A stretch of 59,573 nt of DNA from Bacteroidales bacterium (GCA_017618435.1 JAFZUH010000199.1:1-59573); one strand, 5' to 3'. Shown: positions 27,384 to 37,052, numbered from the stretch's first letter. The notes: generated by a model not told the origin, from the sequence alone. A program made the numbers and translations.

Positions 27384-27711
27384 AACTTTATGTTTTATTA
27401 TTGTTAGAATTAAGGTGCAAATGTCGTCTTTTTTTTCATACAAAACCCCTTTTTTCTCCATTTTTTTTTATTTTTTTTCACATCAAATATCCTATTAACA
27501 TTCAGCGTTTTACATTTTTCACCGACACATTGGCAAGTTTTTTGGCGTCATATTGACAACATTTTATCCTTCAAATGCTTTTAAGTTTGTATCTCATTTG
27601 GCATCAAAATGCCGAATATCTTTTTTTTATCACATTTTTTACATCAATTCCACAGCTATGGCTATAATTAAAAAAAATGCTATCTTTGTAAATTATACCT
27701 TTATATGATAT
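27384..27711. other. Divergent intergenic region between rpsP and an OMP gene
   Basis: 328 bases, strongly T-rich, with no open frame I can support. The right end carries TATCTTTG at 27681-27688, a -7 element 24 bases before ATG 27712. The rpsP side has only a weak GACATTTG near 27405-27412. No RNA gene or repeat was recognised. Confidence 0.5.
27681..27688 (+). promoter_or_regulatory. -7 element for the OMP-GT9-queA-hydF run
   Basis: TATCTTTG (TAnnTTTG), 23 bases upstream of ATG 27712. The four following genes are within 15 bases of each other or overlap, so this is probably their main promoter. Confidence 0.55.
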
Positions 27712-28458
27712 ATGAAACATAACATTGCGTTTTTAAGCATAATTATCATCTTCACGGCAGCCACACATACCGCTGACGCCCAACGGTTTAAAGGAGAAAT
27801 TGTGGCGGGTTGCAATTTATCGCAAGTGGATGGAGATATGGTGGTGGGTTATAAAAAAGCCGGAGTAAAAGCCGGTTTGGGTGCAATGCTTCCCTTTAGC
27901 TGGAGCAAATATAACGAAGACAAACGTTGGGCCGTAAGCATGGAAATATTATACAACCAAAAAGGAGCCCGCGAAAAACAATACGATTATAATATTGACA
28001 CCGCAGATCCTCTTTATGGTATCAAATTCAAATATCATCTCACCTTACATTATGTTTCCATACCGTTGATGCTGCATTATTACGACCGCAATATATGGTC
28101 CATAGGTATAGGGCTGCAATACAGCAGACTTATCAACTATAAAGAAATAGAATACGATTGGCAACGCTCCGAGTACGCCAATCATCCGGATTCGGCGCAA
28201 AAGTTAAATTCCAACGATATCAATGCCATTGTGGATGTCCGTTGCAGGATATGGCAACAACTCAAAATAGGCTTCCGATTTGAATATTCCATCAATTCCA
28301 TGCGTACACGACATTTCAGGGAAACCACCTATTATAACGAACAAACGCGACAACAAAGAAACAACACCCTATCGCTGTACCTTGTGTATATGATTAACGA
28401 GAAAAAAACCGATAAACCCAAACCTGTCAGAGCTACCGACAGAACCTATTACTACTAA
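27712..28458 (+). CDS. PorT/OMP_b-brl-type outer-membrane protein
   Basis: A 248-residue protein with signal peptide (cleavage after ADA, about 23). Features such as GEIVAGCNLSQVDGDMVVGYKKAGVKAGLG and alternating strands are typical of the Bacteroidota porin/PorT family. PorT itself is a type IX secretion component, but the family is large and assignment to PorT is uncertain. Followed by the GT9 gene after 4 bases. Confidence 0.7.
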   Translation: MKHNIAFLSIIIIFTAATHTADAQRFKGEIVAGCNLSQVDGDMVVGYKKAGVKAGLGAMLPFSWSKYNEDKRWAVSMEILYNQKGAREKQYDYNIDTADPLYGIKFKYHLTLHYVSIPLMLHYYDRNIWSIGIGLQYSRLINYKEIEYDWQRSEYANHPDSAQKLNSNDINAIVDVRCRIWQQLKIGFRFEYSINSMRTRHFRETTYYNEQTRQQRNNTLSLYLVYMINEKKTDKPKPVRATDRTYYY

Positions 28459-28462
28459 AAAT

Positions 28463-29425
28463 ATGAAGATTCTCATCATCCGTCTCAGTAGCATAGGCGA
28501 CATAGTACTTACCACCCCCGTTTTACGTTGCATCAAAAAAGCCCGGCCCGATATTCACATACATTATTTGTGCAAACCTGCATTTGCCTCCATTTTGCAA
28601 CCTAATCCTTATATAGACCGGTTGCATGAATACGGGCAAAACATGAGCGATTTGAAAAATGAACATTTTGATTATATTATAGACCTGCAAAACAACCACC
28701 GCTCCCGTATGGTATGCCGTCAGCTGCACTGCCCTGCAAAACATTTACACAAACTGAATTTCAAAAAATGGTTGCTGGTGCATTTCAAAATCAACATACT
28801 GCCGCACAAACATATAGTGGACCGCTATATGGATACCGCACGCATACTGCCTTTTGATATTGAAAACGACCGGCTCGGCTTGGACTTTTTTCTTACCGAA
28901 GAAGATGAAACCATTGCTGACAGCCTGCCTTCTCAACCCTATTTGGCCATTGCTGTAGGCAGCCAACATTACACCAAAGAATTACCCTCACAAAAAATTA
29001 TCAATATTTGCAATCAAACCACTTTGCCTATTGTGCTATTGGGAGGAAAAACCGATATGGAGAAATCTCAAGCAATTGTTAACCAATGTAACAGACCTGT
29101 CACCAACCTGTGCGGACAACTAAGCATCCGCCAATCGGCGGCAGCGGTAAAACATGCAAAATATTTACTCACCGGCGATACCGGATTGATGCACATAGGA
29201 GCAGCCTTGCACACCACGGTTATCAGCGTATGGGGCAACACCACCCCCTCTTTGGGCATGTATCCCTATATGCCTGATACCCCCGAAAAATACCATATCA
29301 TAGAAAACAAACATCTTACATGCCGCCCTTGTTCCAAATTGGGATACAAAGCATGTCCCCACAAACATTTCAAATGCATGACCACCATTAACGAGCAGGA
29401 TATACTGCATATACTCCATGGATAG
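28463..29425 (+). CDS. Glycosyltransferase family 9 (heptosyltransferase-like)
   Basis: A 320-residue GT9 protein: N-terminal KILIIRLSSIGDIVLTTPVLRCIKK, then in the second domain AVGSQHYTKELP, LLGGKTDMEK and TGDTGLMHIGAAL, the donor-binding pattern of heptosyltransferases. Likely adds a sugar to the LPS core in the cytoplasm. Its last 8 bases overlap queA. Confidence 0.88.
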   Translation: MKILIIRLSSIGDIVLTTPVLRCIKKARPDIHIHYLCKPAFASILQPNPYIDRLHEYGQNMSDLKNEHFDYIIDLQNNHRSRMVCRQLHCPAKHLHKLNFKKWLLVHFKINILPHKHIVDRYMDTARILPFDIENDRLGLDFFLTEEDETIADSLPSQPYLAIAVGSQHYTKELPSQKIINICNQTTLPIVLLGGKTDMEKSQAIVNQCNRPVTNLCGQLSIRQSAAAVKHAKYLLTGDTGLMHIGAALHTTVISVWGNTTPSLGMYPYMPDTPEKYHIIENKHLTCRPCSKLGYKACPHKHFKCMTTINEQDILHILHG

Positions 29426-30647
29426 ACTCACCGACATCAACGATTTCAACTATAACCTTCCGCAAGAGAAAATAGCCCTTTTCCCATGCCCGAAAAGAGA
29501 CGAATCCAAATTATTGGTATATCAAAACCATCAGATACAAGAAAGCCGTTTTAAACATGTGGCTCAATTTCTCAACTCCGGACACATTTTGGTATTCAAC
29601 AATACCAAGGTGGTGCAAGCGAGATTGATATTTCACAAACCGGAAGGTGCCTCCATAGAGATATTCTGCCTTGAACCCGTATCTCCCACCACCTTGCACG
29701 CATTGGCATTTGAAGTAAAAGGCAGTTGCCGCTGGCTGTGCTATATCGGCAACAACAAAAGGTTAAAAGGCTCTATAGAGCAGCATTTTGAATACAAGGG
29801 GCAGGATTGCACACTGAAGGCGGCACGCATTGCCCCTCAAGGCGATGCTTTTGTGGTGGAATTTTCATGGACATTGGAGAACCTGTCGTTCGGAGAAATA
29901 TTGGAACATACGGGCAAAATTCCCCTGCCGCCCTATATCAAACGCAAAGCCGACAGCAATGACAGCTATCGCTATCAAACCATTTTCGCACAAGAAAAAG
30001 GATCGGTGGCGGCACCTACGGCAGGACTTCATTTTACCGACCAAGTATTGGAATCATTAAACGAAAAACAGATACAACATATCAACATCACCCTGCATGT
30101 GGGTGCGGGAACCTTCAAACCGGTAACGGAGCAATACATAGAACAACACGTGATGCATACCGAACCCATTTTTTTCAGCCGCAACAGCATTGAAATGCTG
30201 CTCAACAATACGGATAAAAAAATCGTCACCGTCGGCACCACCAGCACCCGTTCTTTGGAAAGCCTGTATTGGATAGGGGTGAAATTACATCATGCCCTTC
30301 AACAGCATCTGCCCCTTACACCCGACATGCTGCATCTGAGCCAATGGGAAGTTTACACCCGATGGATGCCTTTGGCTGTCAGTCAGGAAGAAGCCCTTGA
30401 CAGCGTATTGCAATATATGAATCTCACCCATGACAACCACCTGCAGGCTTCCACGGCCATTATGATCACCCCGTATTATCAACCGAAATTGGTCAGCGGG
30501 CTCATCACCAATTTCCATCAGCCCAAAAGTACGCTCATGCTGTTGATAGCGGCTTTTGTTCACGAAAATTGGAGACAGATATACGATTATGCCCTCTGTC
30601 ACGATTTCCGTTTCCTCAGCTATGGTGACGCCTGTCTGTTTTTATAA
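29418..30647 (+). CDS. queA: S-adenosylmethionine:tRNA ribosyltransferase-isomerase
   Basis: A 409-residue QueA: ALFPCPKRDESKLLVY-like start, VFNNTKVVQARL, KGSVAAPTAGLHFT, LHVGAGTFKPV, and TNFHQPKSTLMLLIAAF. It moves the ribosyl part of SAM to preQ1 in tRNA to make epoxyqueuosine. Bacteroidota proteins are longer than the E. coli form. Overlaps the GT9 stop; hydF follows after 13 bases. Confidence 0.95.
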   Translation: MDRLTDINDFNYNLPQEKIALFPCPKRDESKLLVYQNHQIQESRFKHVAQFLNSGHILVFNNTKVVQARLIFHKPEGASIEIFCLEPVSPTTLHALAFEVKGSCRWLCYIGNNKRLKGSIEQHFEYKGQDCTLKAARIAPQGDAFVVEFSWTLENLSFGEILEHTGKIPLPPYIKRKADSNDSYRYQTIFAQEKGSVAAPTAGLHFTDQVLESLNEKQIQHINITLHVGAGTFKPVTEQYIEQHVMHTEPIFFSRNSIEMLLNNTDKKIVTVGTTSTRSLESLYWIGVKLHHALQQHLPLTPDMLHLSQWEVYTRWMPLAVSQEEALDSVLQYMNLTHDNHLQASTAIMITPYYQPKLVSGLITNFHQPKSTLMLLIAAFVHENWRQIYDYALCHDFRFLSYGDACLFL

Positions 30648-30660
30648 AAATTATGACATC

Positions 30661-31839
30661 ATGAAAACAAAACGCGTATTTATAGGAATATTCGGAAGAA
30701 AAAACCAAGGGAAAAGTTCACTTATCAACGCACTCACCCGGCAGGATATCGCCATAGTGTCGCCTATGGCAGGCACTACTACCGACCCTGTGAAAAAGAG
30801 CATGGAGATATTCGGCATCGGTCCGGTGGTGCTGATAGACACCGCCGGCATTGACGACGACAGCACCTTGGGACAGCAACGCGTAAGCAAAACCATGGAC
30901 ACCATACCCACCATTGACGCAGGCATAGTGGTATTGACCCACAACGAATTCACCGGCTACGAAAAAGAATTATGTTCCCGCCTTACAGCACATCATATTC
31001 CTTTTCTATTCGTGTATAACAAACACGACCTCTGCCCTGTTACGGACACCTTCCGTGCACAGCTCAGCAGCTACGGCGTGCCGGTGGTTACGGCAAGTGC
31101 CCTGCACGGCTCCGGCATACAGGAAGTGATAGACGCCATAGTGAGCATTACGCCACCTTCCGCCTACAAGGCACACACTCTCATAGGCGACAAAATCCAT
31201 GAGGGCGACACCGTATTGCTGGTGATGCCGCAAGATGAAGAAGCTCCCGAAGGCCGTCTGATATTGCCGCAAGTGCAAATGATCCGCGATATCCTTGACA
31301 ATCACGCCATGGCGGTGTGCATACAGCCGGAAGAATTATCCGCCTGTTTGCAAAAACACACACCCCGACTGGTGATTACCGACAGCCAGGCGTTCAAAGA
31401 AGTAAACGCCATGCTCCCCCGCGAAATTCCGCTGACAGGTTTCAGCATTATCATGGCTCGCGCCAAAGGACATTTTGAACAATATATACAAGGCACTCCG
31501 CATATATCCCGATTGAAAGACGGAGACCGTATTTTAATGCTTGAATCCTGCACACATCCCTCCCGTTGCAACGATATAGGAAGGGTGAAAATTCCCGGCC
31601 TGATACGGAAATTTACAGGCAAACAATTGGAATTTGACATAGTATCCGCCCTTTCGCCCCTGCCGGAATTAACGCCATACGCCATGGCGATACAATGCGG
31701 TGCCTGCATGGTGAGCGACAAACAGGTGAACGAACGCATACAACATATCATCAACCGCCATATCCCCGTTTCCAACTACGGCATGACCCTCGCCTACCTC
31801 AACCATATTTTTGACAGAGCTGTTGAGATTTTTGTTTAG
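30661..31839 (+). CDS. hydF: [FeFe]-hydrogenase maturation GTPase HydF
   Basis: A 392-residue protein. N-terminal GTPase: P-loop GRKNQGKS (12-19), switch TTTDPVKK, DTAGIDDD, NKHD. The C-terminal part carries the Fe-S ligands CTHPSRC and IQCGACM with the intervening GRVKIPGLIRKF, the HydF signature. HydF is the scaffold on which the 2Fe subcluster is built by HydE and HydG before insertion into the hydrogenase. HydE, HydG and HydA are not in the window. It implies fermentative hydrogen metabolism. Confidence 0.95.
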   Translation: MKTKRVFIGIFGRKNQGKSSLINALTRQDIAIVSPMAGTTTDPVKKSMEIFGIGPVVLIDTAGIDDDSTLGQQRVSKTMDTIPTIDAGIVVLTHNEFTGYEKELCSRLTAHHIPFLFVYNKHDLCPVTDTFRAQLSSYGVPVVTASALHGSGIQEVIDAIVSITPPSAYKAHTLIGDKIHEGDTVLLVMPQDEEAPEGRLILPQVQMIRDILDNHAMAVCIQPEELSACLQKHTPRLVITDSQAFKEVNAMLPREIPLTGFSIIMARAKGHFEQYIQGTPHISRLKDGDRILMLESCTHPSRCNDIGRVKIPGLIRKFTGKQLEFDIVSALSPLPELTPYAMAIQCGACMVSDKQVNERIQHIINRHIPVSNYGMTLAYLNHIFDRAVEIFV

Positions 31840-31936
31840 CGTAGCATACCTCCGGCATGTGAAAGATAATGTTTATTCTTTCCCTTGCCACAAAAGCCTT
31901 ATTCCTGTTCTTGATTAAGTTATATTTTTGTTGAAT

Positions 31937-33430
31937 TTAAAAATAAATGCCGTTATTATAAGAATAGAGATTAGTGGTTTTCGTTTCGTAAGAAACACAT
32001 TTACGATCAACAATGGTGATTTTTGTTTCTTCTTTGTTAAGCCCCGACCAATCACTCCAATAACAACAGTTTATCTGGATAGTACTCACCCCAAAATTGT
32101 TTTCAACAATTTCCACTTTGGGCAGATTATCTTTTAATAAATGCACTAAATAACGCATATTTAACCAATCACTATTCGGAATGTTTTTATTTATAACATT
32201 TTCTAAATCCGTTTCGTTAAAAACATATTCTTTTCTTCCACAACTCGTATGCCAACAATATGATGGTAATATGACGGATAAATTTACCAATAAAAACAAT
32301 TGCCAAGCACCCATTTCTGTCGGGTTTACACGAATATGTTTATCTATATCTAATTTAGATATCCAAATCTCCTCATTTTTTTCAGGAACATACACAATTT
32401 TATCAATCTCCTTTTGTTCCCATATATGGAATAAATCATTATCCTTCCCGCCAATCATCAAATTAGGGGCATCTTCTTCCATATAATAAGAAGTACTTGT
32501 TGTAATTTTTATCGTACTGCTATCACAAAATTCTATTTCTGTTAATTCGGAAAGTATTTTTTGAACCTCTTTTTTCAAAAAGACATCCTCAATCTGATTC
32601 TCCGAAACTGATTTAACATTTGTTTTCGCACAAAATAGATTGATTAAATCATATTTTACGGAAAAAATTTGCCTGGCTTTTGCTATATAGACATCCTTTT
32701 CATTAAGAATTTCATTGCCAAAAGAATCTTTACTTGGAATATTTACAGGTACATTAAAGGCTCCTGAAACAACCTCACTATTGCCTTGAACGCTATCATA
32801 ACTTCTCCACATAATCGAAGTTTGATTTAAATCTTCTTCTTCACAAATATCCTTTTCCTTATCTACATCAACTATATTCAGCACCATAAAATCAAACTTG
32901 TATAAAAAATACAAAATATTGGATAAACTCCAAGGATGCGATGAAATTTTCAATGCATAAAGAAGCGTATTTGAATAAACAAACTCTTCAAATGACAGGT
33001 CTATTCCTATTGGCATTAGAAGTATTTGAAATATTTTGGCATTCTTAAAATTGAATAAAAATAGTATTTTATTATCTCTTGTATGTGATGAAATTAAACA
33101 AGTATGCGAACAAAAATGAAACCATCTCACCTCCAAGGAATCAATGGATGAATGGGGGAAAATATAATTTTCCCGCCAATTTTTCAAATATTCGCTTGTT
33201 GCGGACTTTCCTCGAATTTCTTTCTTAGAATATAGAATGGTTTGTACATCATTATCCAATAGGTTCTCAAAATCTTCAAATTCTCCTGTTTCCAATGCGT
33301 CCATAAGCGATATGGCTGCCCGAGTGTACATATCATCGGGCAGGTGTCTTTCAACACAGGTTGTAATTTTAAAATTTTTTCTTATAATTTCCAAACACCT
33401 TTGTGCAACCCTGTCAATATCAACTTCCAT
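31937..33430 (-). CDS. Uncharacterised protein with NTF2/SnoaL-like N-terminus
   Basis: A 497-residue protein I do not recognise. Residues about 50-145 (DNDVQTILYSKKEIRGKSATSEYLKNWREN ... RDNKILFLFNF) look like an NTF2/SnoaL-like fold, where I(R)GKxA and a following helix are typical. The rest is long, Asn/Ser/Glu-rich, with no membrane segment. It converges with hydF; no clear terminator is visible in the 97-base gap. Lower GC than the genes to its left, so likely acquired. Confidence 0.5.
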   Translation of the reverse strand: MEVDIDRVAQRCLEIIRKNFKITTCVERHLPDDMYTRAAISLMDALETGEFEDFENLLDNDVQTILYSKKEIRGKSATSEYLKNWRENYIFPHSSIDSLEVRWFHFCSHTCLISSHTRDNKILFLFNFKNAKIFQILLMPIGIDLSFEEFVYSNTLLYALKISSHPWSLSNILYFLYKFDFMVLNIVDVDKEKDICEEEDLNQTSIMWRSYDSVQGNSEVVSGAFNVPVNIPSKDSFGNEILNEKDVYIAKARQIFSVKYDLINLFCAKTNVKSVSENQIEDVFLKKEVQKILSELTEIEFCDSSTIKITTSTSYYMEEDAPNLMIGGKDNDLFHIWEQKEIDKIVYVPEKNEEIWISKLDIDKHIRVNPTEMGAWQLFLLVNLSVILPSYCWHTSCGRKEYVFNETDLENVINKNIPNSDWLNMRYLVHLLKDNLPKVEIVENNFGVSTIQINCCYWSDWSGLNKEETKITIVDRKCVSYETKTTNLYSYNNGIYF

Positions 33431-33615
33431 ATTTAAAAATATGCGATAAATCTACATTTATTCTTGCTCCTCATCAATAATTTATGACAGCCGAAGTTAT
33501 ATTAAAACTATCCAAACCACTAATGAGCTTTATTTCTTTTTGTTTTTTACTTTTTAGGTTTCAACCTTAAAAATTGTCTGAAACTTAAATTTTACTCTTA
33601 ATTATCCTCTAAAAT

Positions 33616-34773
33616 CTACTTCCACTCTGTCGATGTTCTCATGGCAAGCATGATAACCTCACCAACCAGTGCCACATTTGCAAGCAAATAATGTTTTTTT
33701 CCTTTCCGATGCCATGTTGTCCCGGCTAATTCGCCCGTCTTTAAAAGTTTTTTTCTTAAATCCCAATTTTCAAAATAGGTAACACTTCCGACAGCAAAGG
33801 CCGTCCCTGTGGGACTAAGATTACATACTATGAGTCCCGCGTCTATATCCAGCCCCAGCCAACACCTTCTGTCATAATATTCCTTGAAACCGGTAATAGG
33901 TCGCTTCTGTAAAAAATTCGTTTTCAATTTTTCGTATTGGTCACGAGCAAAGTCCTCATCAATGAAAGTCAGGTAATAACAATTCAACGCCGAGTAAGAA
34001 CCTTTAATAGGAGATTCTTCGTACATTCCTTCTTTATCACTTGGCAAGAATGAAGCCAACATTCCTGTGTTTTCATCCAACCAATGAAGCTTAGCTTCTT
34101 CTATCCATTTGGAAACTGTAGCATTATACTTACCCCCATATTGTTGCGAATAAATGGACAATGCAACAATGGCCACCAGCATATCCGGTACATATATGCA
34201 CTCTCCCGGATAGGTCGGACAATTCAAGTTTGGACTTTCAAGGATGCGACGGTTCATTGTCTTACAAAGGGAGTGATAAAGTTCGTCATACTTATCGCCA
34301 CCGCCAATATACTTGTAGCCTCCTATCATCCAAGCCAGATGACTAAGATAGGAGATATGACTTTCATTGCCGTCCAAGGTCTCCAACGGATCTTCTCCCC
34401 AACGTTCGCGATCGTATGCCCGCAACTCCGATGACATGACAATCTGTATAAGGCTATCTATACTCGCAATTGCCATCTCTTTGTCTTCACCATAAATAAG
34501 CGTTGTATTCACCAATGCCACCGACAGCATGGAACATGAATATAAGGCCCATTCTCCTTGAAACTGAGGTCCAACCACGCTTGGCATCTCACCAATGAGT
34601 TGCTGTGGATTTGTAATAACTTTCCCCATTAGATAATCCCGCCGTGCAAGAATGTCTGCCTTCTCGCTCTCAAAATCGCCATTGTGTCTTATGGCAATGC
34701 CAACCCAAATGGCTTTCACTATTATGATAACCAAACATACAAGTAAGACTTTCATTGATTTCTTTTTTTTCAT
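33616..34773 (-). CDS. Membrane-anchored uncharacterised protein, helical-toroid-like
   Basis: A 385-residue protein with one N-terminal membrane segment (about 8-28) and a large soluble part rich in aromatic and helical repeats (SHISYLSHLAWMIGGYKYIG, VPDMLVAIVALSIYSQQYGGKYNATVSKWI). Such alternation suggests an alpha/alpha-toroid enzyme fold of the glycosidase or linalool-dehydratase kind, but I cannot assign a reaction. ATG 34773 overlaps the stop of the upstream ADP-ribosylglycohydrolase (ATGA), so the two are coupled. Confidence 0.55.
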   Translation of the reverse strand: MKKKKSMKVLLVCLVIIIVKAIWVGIAIRHNGDFESEKADILARRDYLMGKVITNPQQLIGEMPSVVGPQFQGEWALYSCSMLSVALVNTTLIYGEDKEMAIASIDSLIQIVMSSELRAYDRERWGEDPLETLDGNESHISYLSHLAWMIGGYKYIGGGDKYDELYHSLCKTMNRRILESPNLNCPTYPGECIYVPDMLVAIVALSIYSQQYGGKYNATVSKWIEEAKLHWLDENTGMLASFLPSDKEGMYEESPIKGSYSALNCYYLTFIDEDFARDQYEKLKTNFLQKRPITGFKEYYDRRCWLGLDIDAGLIVCNLSPTGTAFAVGSVTYFENWDLRKKLLKTGELAGTTWHRKGKKHYLLANVALVGEVIMLAMRTSTEWK

Positions 34774-35612
34774 AAACCCCAACACCTCTTAATTTGTTCT
34801 CTCGTGCACCGATATGCAGACACTTCCGCAAAACGAATGATATTTTCCTTATAGTTCGGAGGCAAGTAGTTATCCATATTTTTTATAATTTCGTCCGGCA
34901 TTCCATAGAATGCTTCAGCGATACCGCCTGCAATGCAAGCTTGCGTATCACTATCTCCTCCTAGCGAAACAGCCAAACGAACAGCAGTTTCATAATCATT
35001 GCTTTCAAGGAATGCTATGATAGCTTCCGGAACAGACTCTTGGCAGGTTTCTTTGAAACCATATCTCGGCCTGATTTGGTTACAAGTACGATTAAGGTCG
35101 TATTGAAAGCGTTCTATTATATATCTCTTAATCTCATCCTTTTTCGCTCTATTACGAGCCATATAGATTGCCGCAGCCGCGGCTTGTGCCCCCTTGATGC
35201 CTTCTGGATGGTTGTGTGTGATGCTGGCCGATATTTCCGCCACATGTTCGGTTTCTTCCAATGTATCAAACATCCAGCCAACTGCACTGACACGCATAGC
35301 CGACCCGTTCCCAAAGCTATTGTATGGTTTTCGTTTACCATCCCCTGAAAGTGTTTCCGGCCAGAACAACCATCTCGAGAACATGTCTCCATAGCCTGCA
35401 CGAATCTCTGATTCCCCATATTTTACCATTTTCTTTTCCAACACTTCATGGGAATGTGTTGGGTCGTCCATCAGCCATTCTGCCACCGCCATAGTCATCA
35501 CCGAATCATCGGTGTAGCGACACTTCGGATCAAACAAGTCAAAGACAGTACTTTTAATACCCAAAAACTCAAATCGAGAACCAATGGTATCTCCTGTAAT
35601 TGCTCCTAACAT
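34770..35612 (-). CDS. ADP-ribosylglycohydrolase-family protein
   Basis: A 280-residue protein. The start MLGAITGDTIGSRFEF, the metal motif RYTDDSVMTMAVAEWL and the C-terminal GGDSDTQACIAGGIAEAFYG are the complete ADP-ribosylglycohydrolase signature with both Asp clusters for two Mg ions. It removes ADP-ribose from proteins or nucleic acids or hydrolyses related metabolites. The downstream membrane protein is translationally coupled. Located in an accessory region beside the prophage; could act in toxin immunity or anti-defence, which is inference. Confidence 0.9.
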   Translation of the reverse strand: MLGAITGDTIGSRFEFLGIKSTVFDLFDPKCRYTDDSVMTMAVAEWLMDDPTHSHEVLEKKMVKYGESEIRAGYGDMFSRWLFWPETLSGDGKRKPYNSFGNGSAMRVSAVGWMFDTLEETEHVAEISASITHNHPEGIKGAQAAAAAIYMARNRAKKDEIKRYIIERFQYDLNRTCNQIRPRYGFKETCQESVPEAIIAFLESNDYETAVRLAVSLGGDSDTQACIAGGIAEAFYGMPDEIIKNMDNYLPPNYKENIIRFAEVSAYRCTREQIKRCWGL

Positions 35613-35661
35613 AATATTAGTGTATTGAATTTATAATCAAATAACTTCTAAATTTTTGCTA

Positions 35662-36069
35662 TCATTTTTCTTCGTTTAAATCTTTGTTGACAAAACCAAT
35701 TGGACGATTTTGTTCTTTTTCGGAATACCTCTCTTTGATTTTAGGATAAACATCAAATACTCTTGAAACACTTTCGTTCATGGCATTGTACGATAATTGA
35801 GCTTTTTCTAAAAATTCATTACCTCCACTTATAGCGGTAACATACGAAAACGCTATTCCCTTTTCCGTGGTAACCATTTTTATTTGCGGGTATTCTTGGT
35901 TGATATAATTCGCTAAAACAGACTTTCCTTCAAGACTTATTTTATTCCAATCGTTATCAATATTGCCATAATCAAGAATTTCAATTCTAAATGATTTTTT
36001 TCCTGTTTTCCAAAAATACGCATTATACTTTCTACCATGCATCTGATAAACCAATACACCTTCTTCCAT
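35662..36069 (-). CDS. Hypothetical protein, 135 residues
   Basis: I do not recognise this protein. It starts MEEGVLVYQMHGRKYN at ATG 36069; a longer frame to 36096 would start inside the tandem repeat. It is mixed alpha/beta and charged, without membrane segments. The two direct repeats at 36081-36123 lie only 11 bases upstream of the start and may control it. The ADP-ribosylglycohydrolase gene follows after 49 bases on the same strand. Confidence 0.5.
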   Translation of the reverse strand: MEEGVLVYQMHGRKYNAYFWKTGKKSFRIEILDYGNIDNDWNKISLEGKSVLANYINQEYPQIKMVTTEKGIAFSYVTAISGGNEFLEKAQLSYNAMNESVSRVFDVYPKIKERYSEKEQNRPIGFVNKDLNEEK

Positions 36070-36076
36070 ATATAAT

Positions 36077-36126
36077 CCCCAAAACGAAATGTACAACTTT
36101 TTAAAACGAAATGTACAACTTTTGGG
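36077..36126. repeat. Two tandem 21-base repeats, 22-base period, with inverted flanks
   Basis: AAAACGAAATGTACAAC followed by four T occurs at 36081-36101 and again, identical, at 36103-36123. The pair is enclosed by CCCC (36077-36080) and GGG (36124-36126), so the outer ends are inverted. A 22-base period is two helical turns, which fits paired protein binding. It lies between the last likely phage gene and an accessory gene and could be an operator or a transposase/integrase end site. Confidence 0.7.
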
Positions 36127-36133
36127 ATGAAAT

Positions 36134-36169
36134 AAAAAAATGCGTTGTTTGTTTGCAACGCATTTTTTT
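36134..36169. terminator. Bidirectional terminator after the DNA methylase
   Basis: Stem of seven A/T pairs plus ATGCGTTG / CAACGCAT-type pairs around loop TTTGTTTG, with seven T on each strand. It ends the leftward methylase transcript 5 bases after its stop. Confidence 0.85.
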
Positions 36170-36174
36170 GATAT

Positions 36175-36999
36175 TTAAGCAGCTTTTACAATCATGATAT
36201 CATCATAATTCAGGGCGATTCCTCCAACATGCATCCGGAATATCCGAGCATTATTAAAAGGATTTTCATTAAATTTATTATGAGATATCCATTCAATAAG
36301 TTCCAATACAGAGCTCCTGCTACTTGTAAAATATACGAAATTTGTTTCTTGTAAGCATTTTAATACATCAAGATAATCAGATAGTCGCCAATAATCGGCA
36401 TTGTTATAAGTACTGCAGTCGGTTGAGAGGTATGGCGGGTCAACGATAAACACCACATCCGGAACAAGTTTGAAGCGTTCAAATAATTCTCTATAATCCA
36501 ATGATACCACTTCCACATTTTCAAGATAGCCATCTACTATATAATCGGTTTGCCGAAGTTTATTATATAGCGTTTCTTTTCTAAATTTCTCAAAGTTGCG
36601 GGAATAATTCATGGTAAAATGCAGGTTACTTGATAATGTTATCCAATCAACGTAGCCCGATTTATGCCAACGTTCAACCTCCGCTATTACTTTAGACCGT
36701 GTCGGTTCGTCAATTCGCATTTTGTGAGGAATATTTTCCAATATCGGACGCAATGAATGTAGCATGGCATTGGTTCGGTGGACATTTTGCAGTCGTTCTT
36801 GATAATTGTCATAGTCGTTATATACCACACGGCATTCCGGACGTGCATATTTGACAATATGTGACACAAGCCCGCTTCCTCCGAATAAATCTACGAAGAT
36901 ACTGCCTTTTTTCTGTTGTTTGGCCATTTCTGCAATTTGCTTTGCAAATCTCCTTTTTTGTCCCTGAAATGGCAAGGGAGCGTTTGTATAAGTCTTCAT
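36175..36999 (-). CDS. DNA adenine N6-methyltransferase (Dam/D12 class)
   Basis: A 274-residue protein with motif I-like FQGQKRRFAKQI and FVDLFGGSGLVSH, and catalytic motif IV DPPY (VDPPYLSTDC). This is the D12/Dam class that methylates the exocyclic amino group of adenine. It is not linked to a restriction gene. Position at the end of the phage late region resembles modification genes at the right end of Mu-like phages, so it probably protects phage DNA. It ends at a strong terminator. Target sequence unknown. Confidence 0.85.
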   Translation of the reverse strand: MKTYTNAPLPFQGQKRRFAKQIAEMAKQQKKGSIFVDLFGGSGLVSHIVKYARPECRVVYNDYDNYQERLQNVHRTNAMLHSLRPILENIPHKMRIDEPTRSKVIAEVERWHKSGYVDWITLSSNLHFTMNYSRNFEKFRKETLYNKLRQTDYIVDGYLENVEVVSLDYRELFERFKLVPDVVFIVDPPYLSTDCSTYNNADYWRLSDYLDVLKCLQETNFVYFTSSRSSVLELIEWISHNKFNENPFNNARIFRMHVGGIALNYDDIMIVKAA

Positions 37000-37052
37000 T
37001 AATTATTTTTTTATTTGTTGTATAAAATGGTTTATTTTTCAAAAATTCTTTA

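Noticed and set aside
33540..33580. Imperfect inverted repeat TTTTTAGGTTTCAACCTTAAAAA as terminator
   Set aside because: Five-pair weak stem without a useful T run in the direction of the neighbouring genes.
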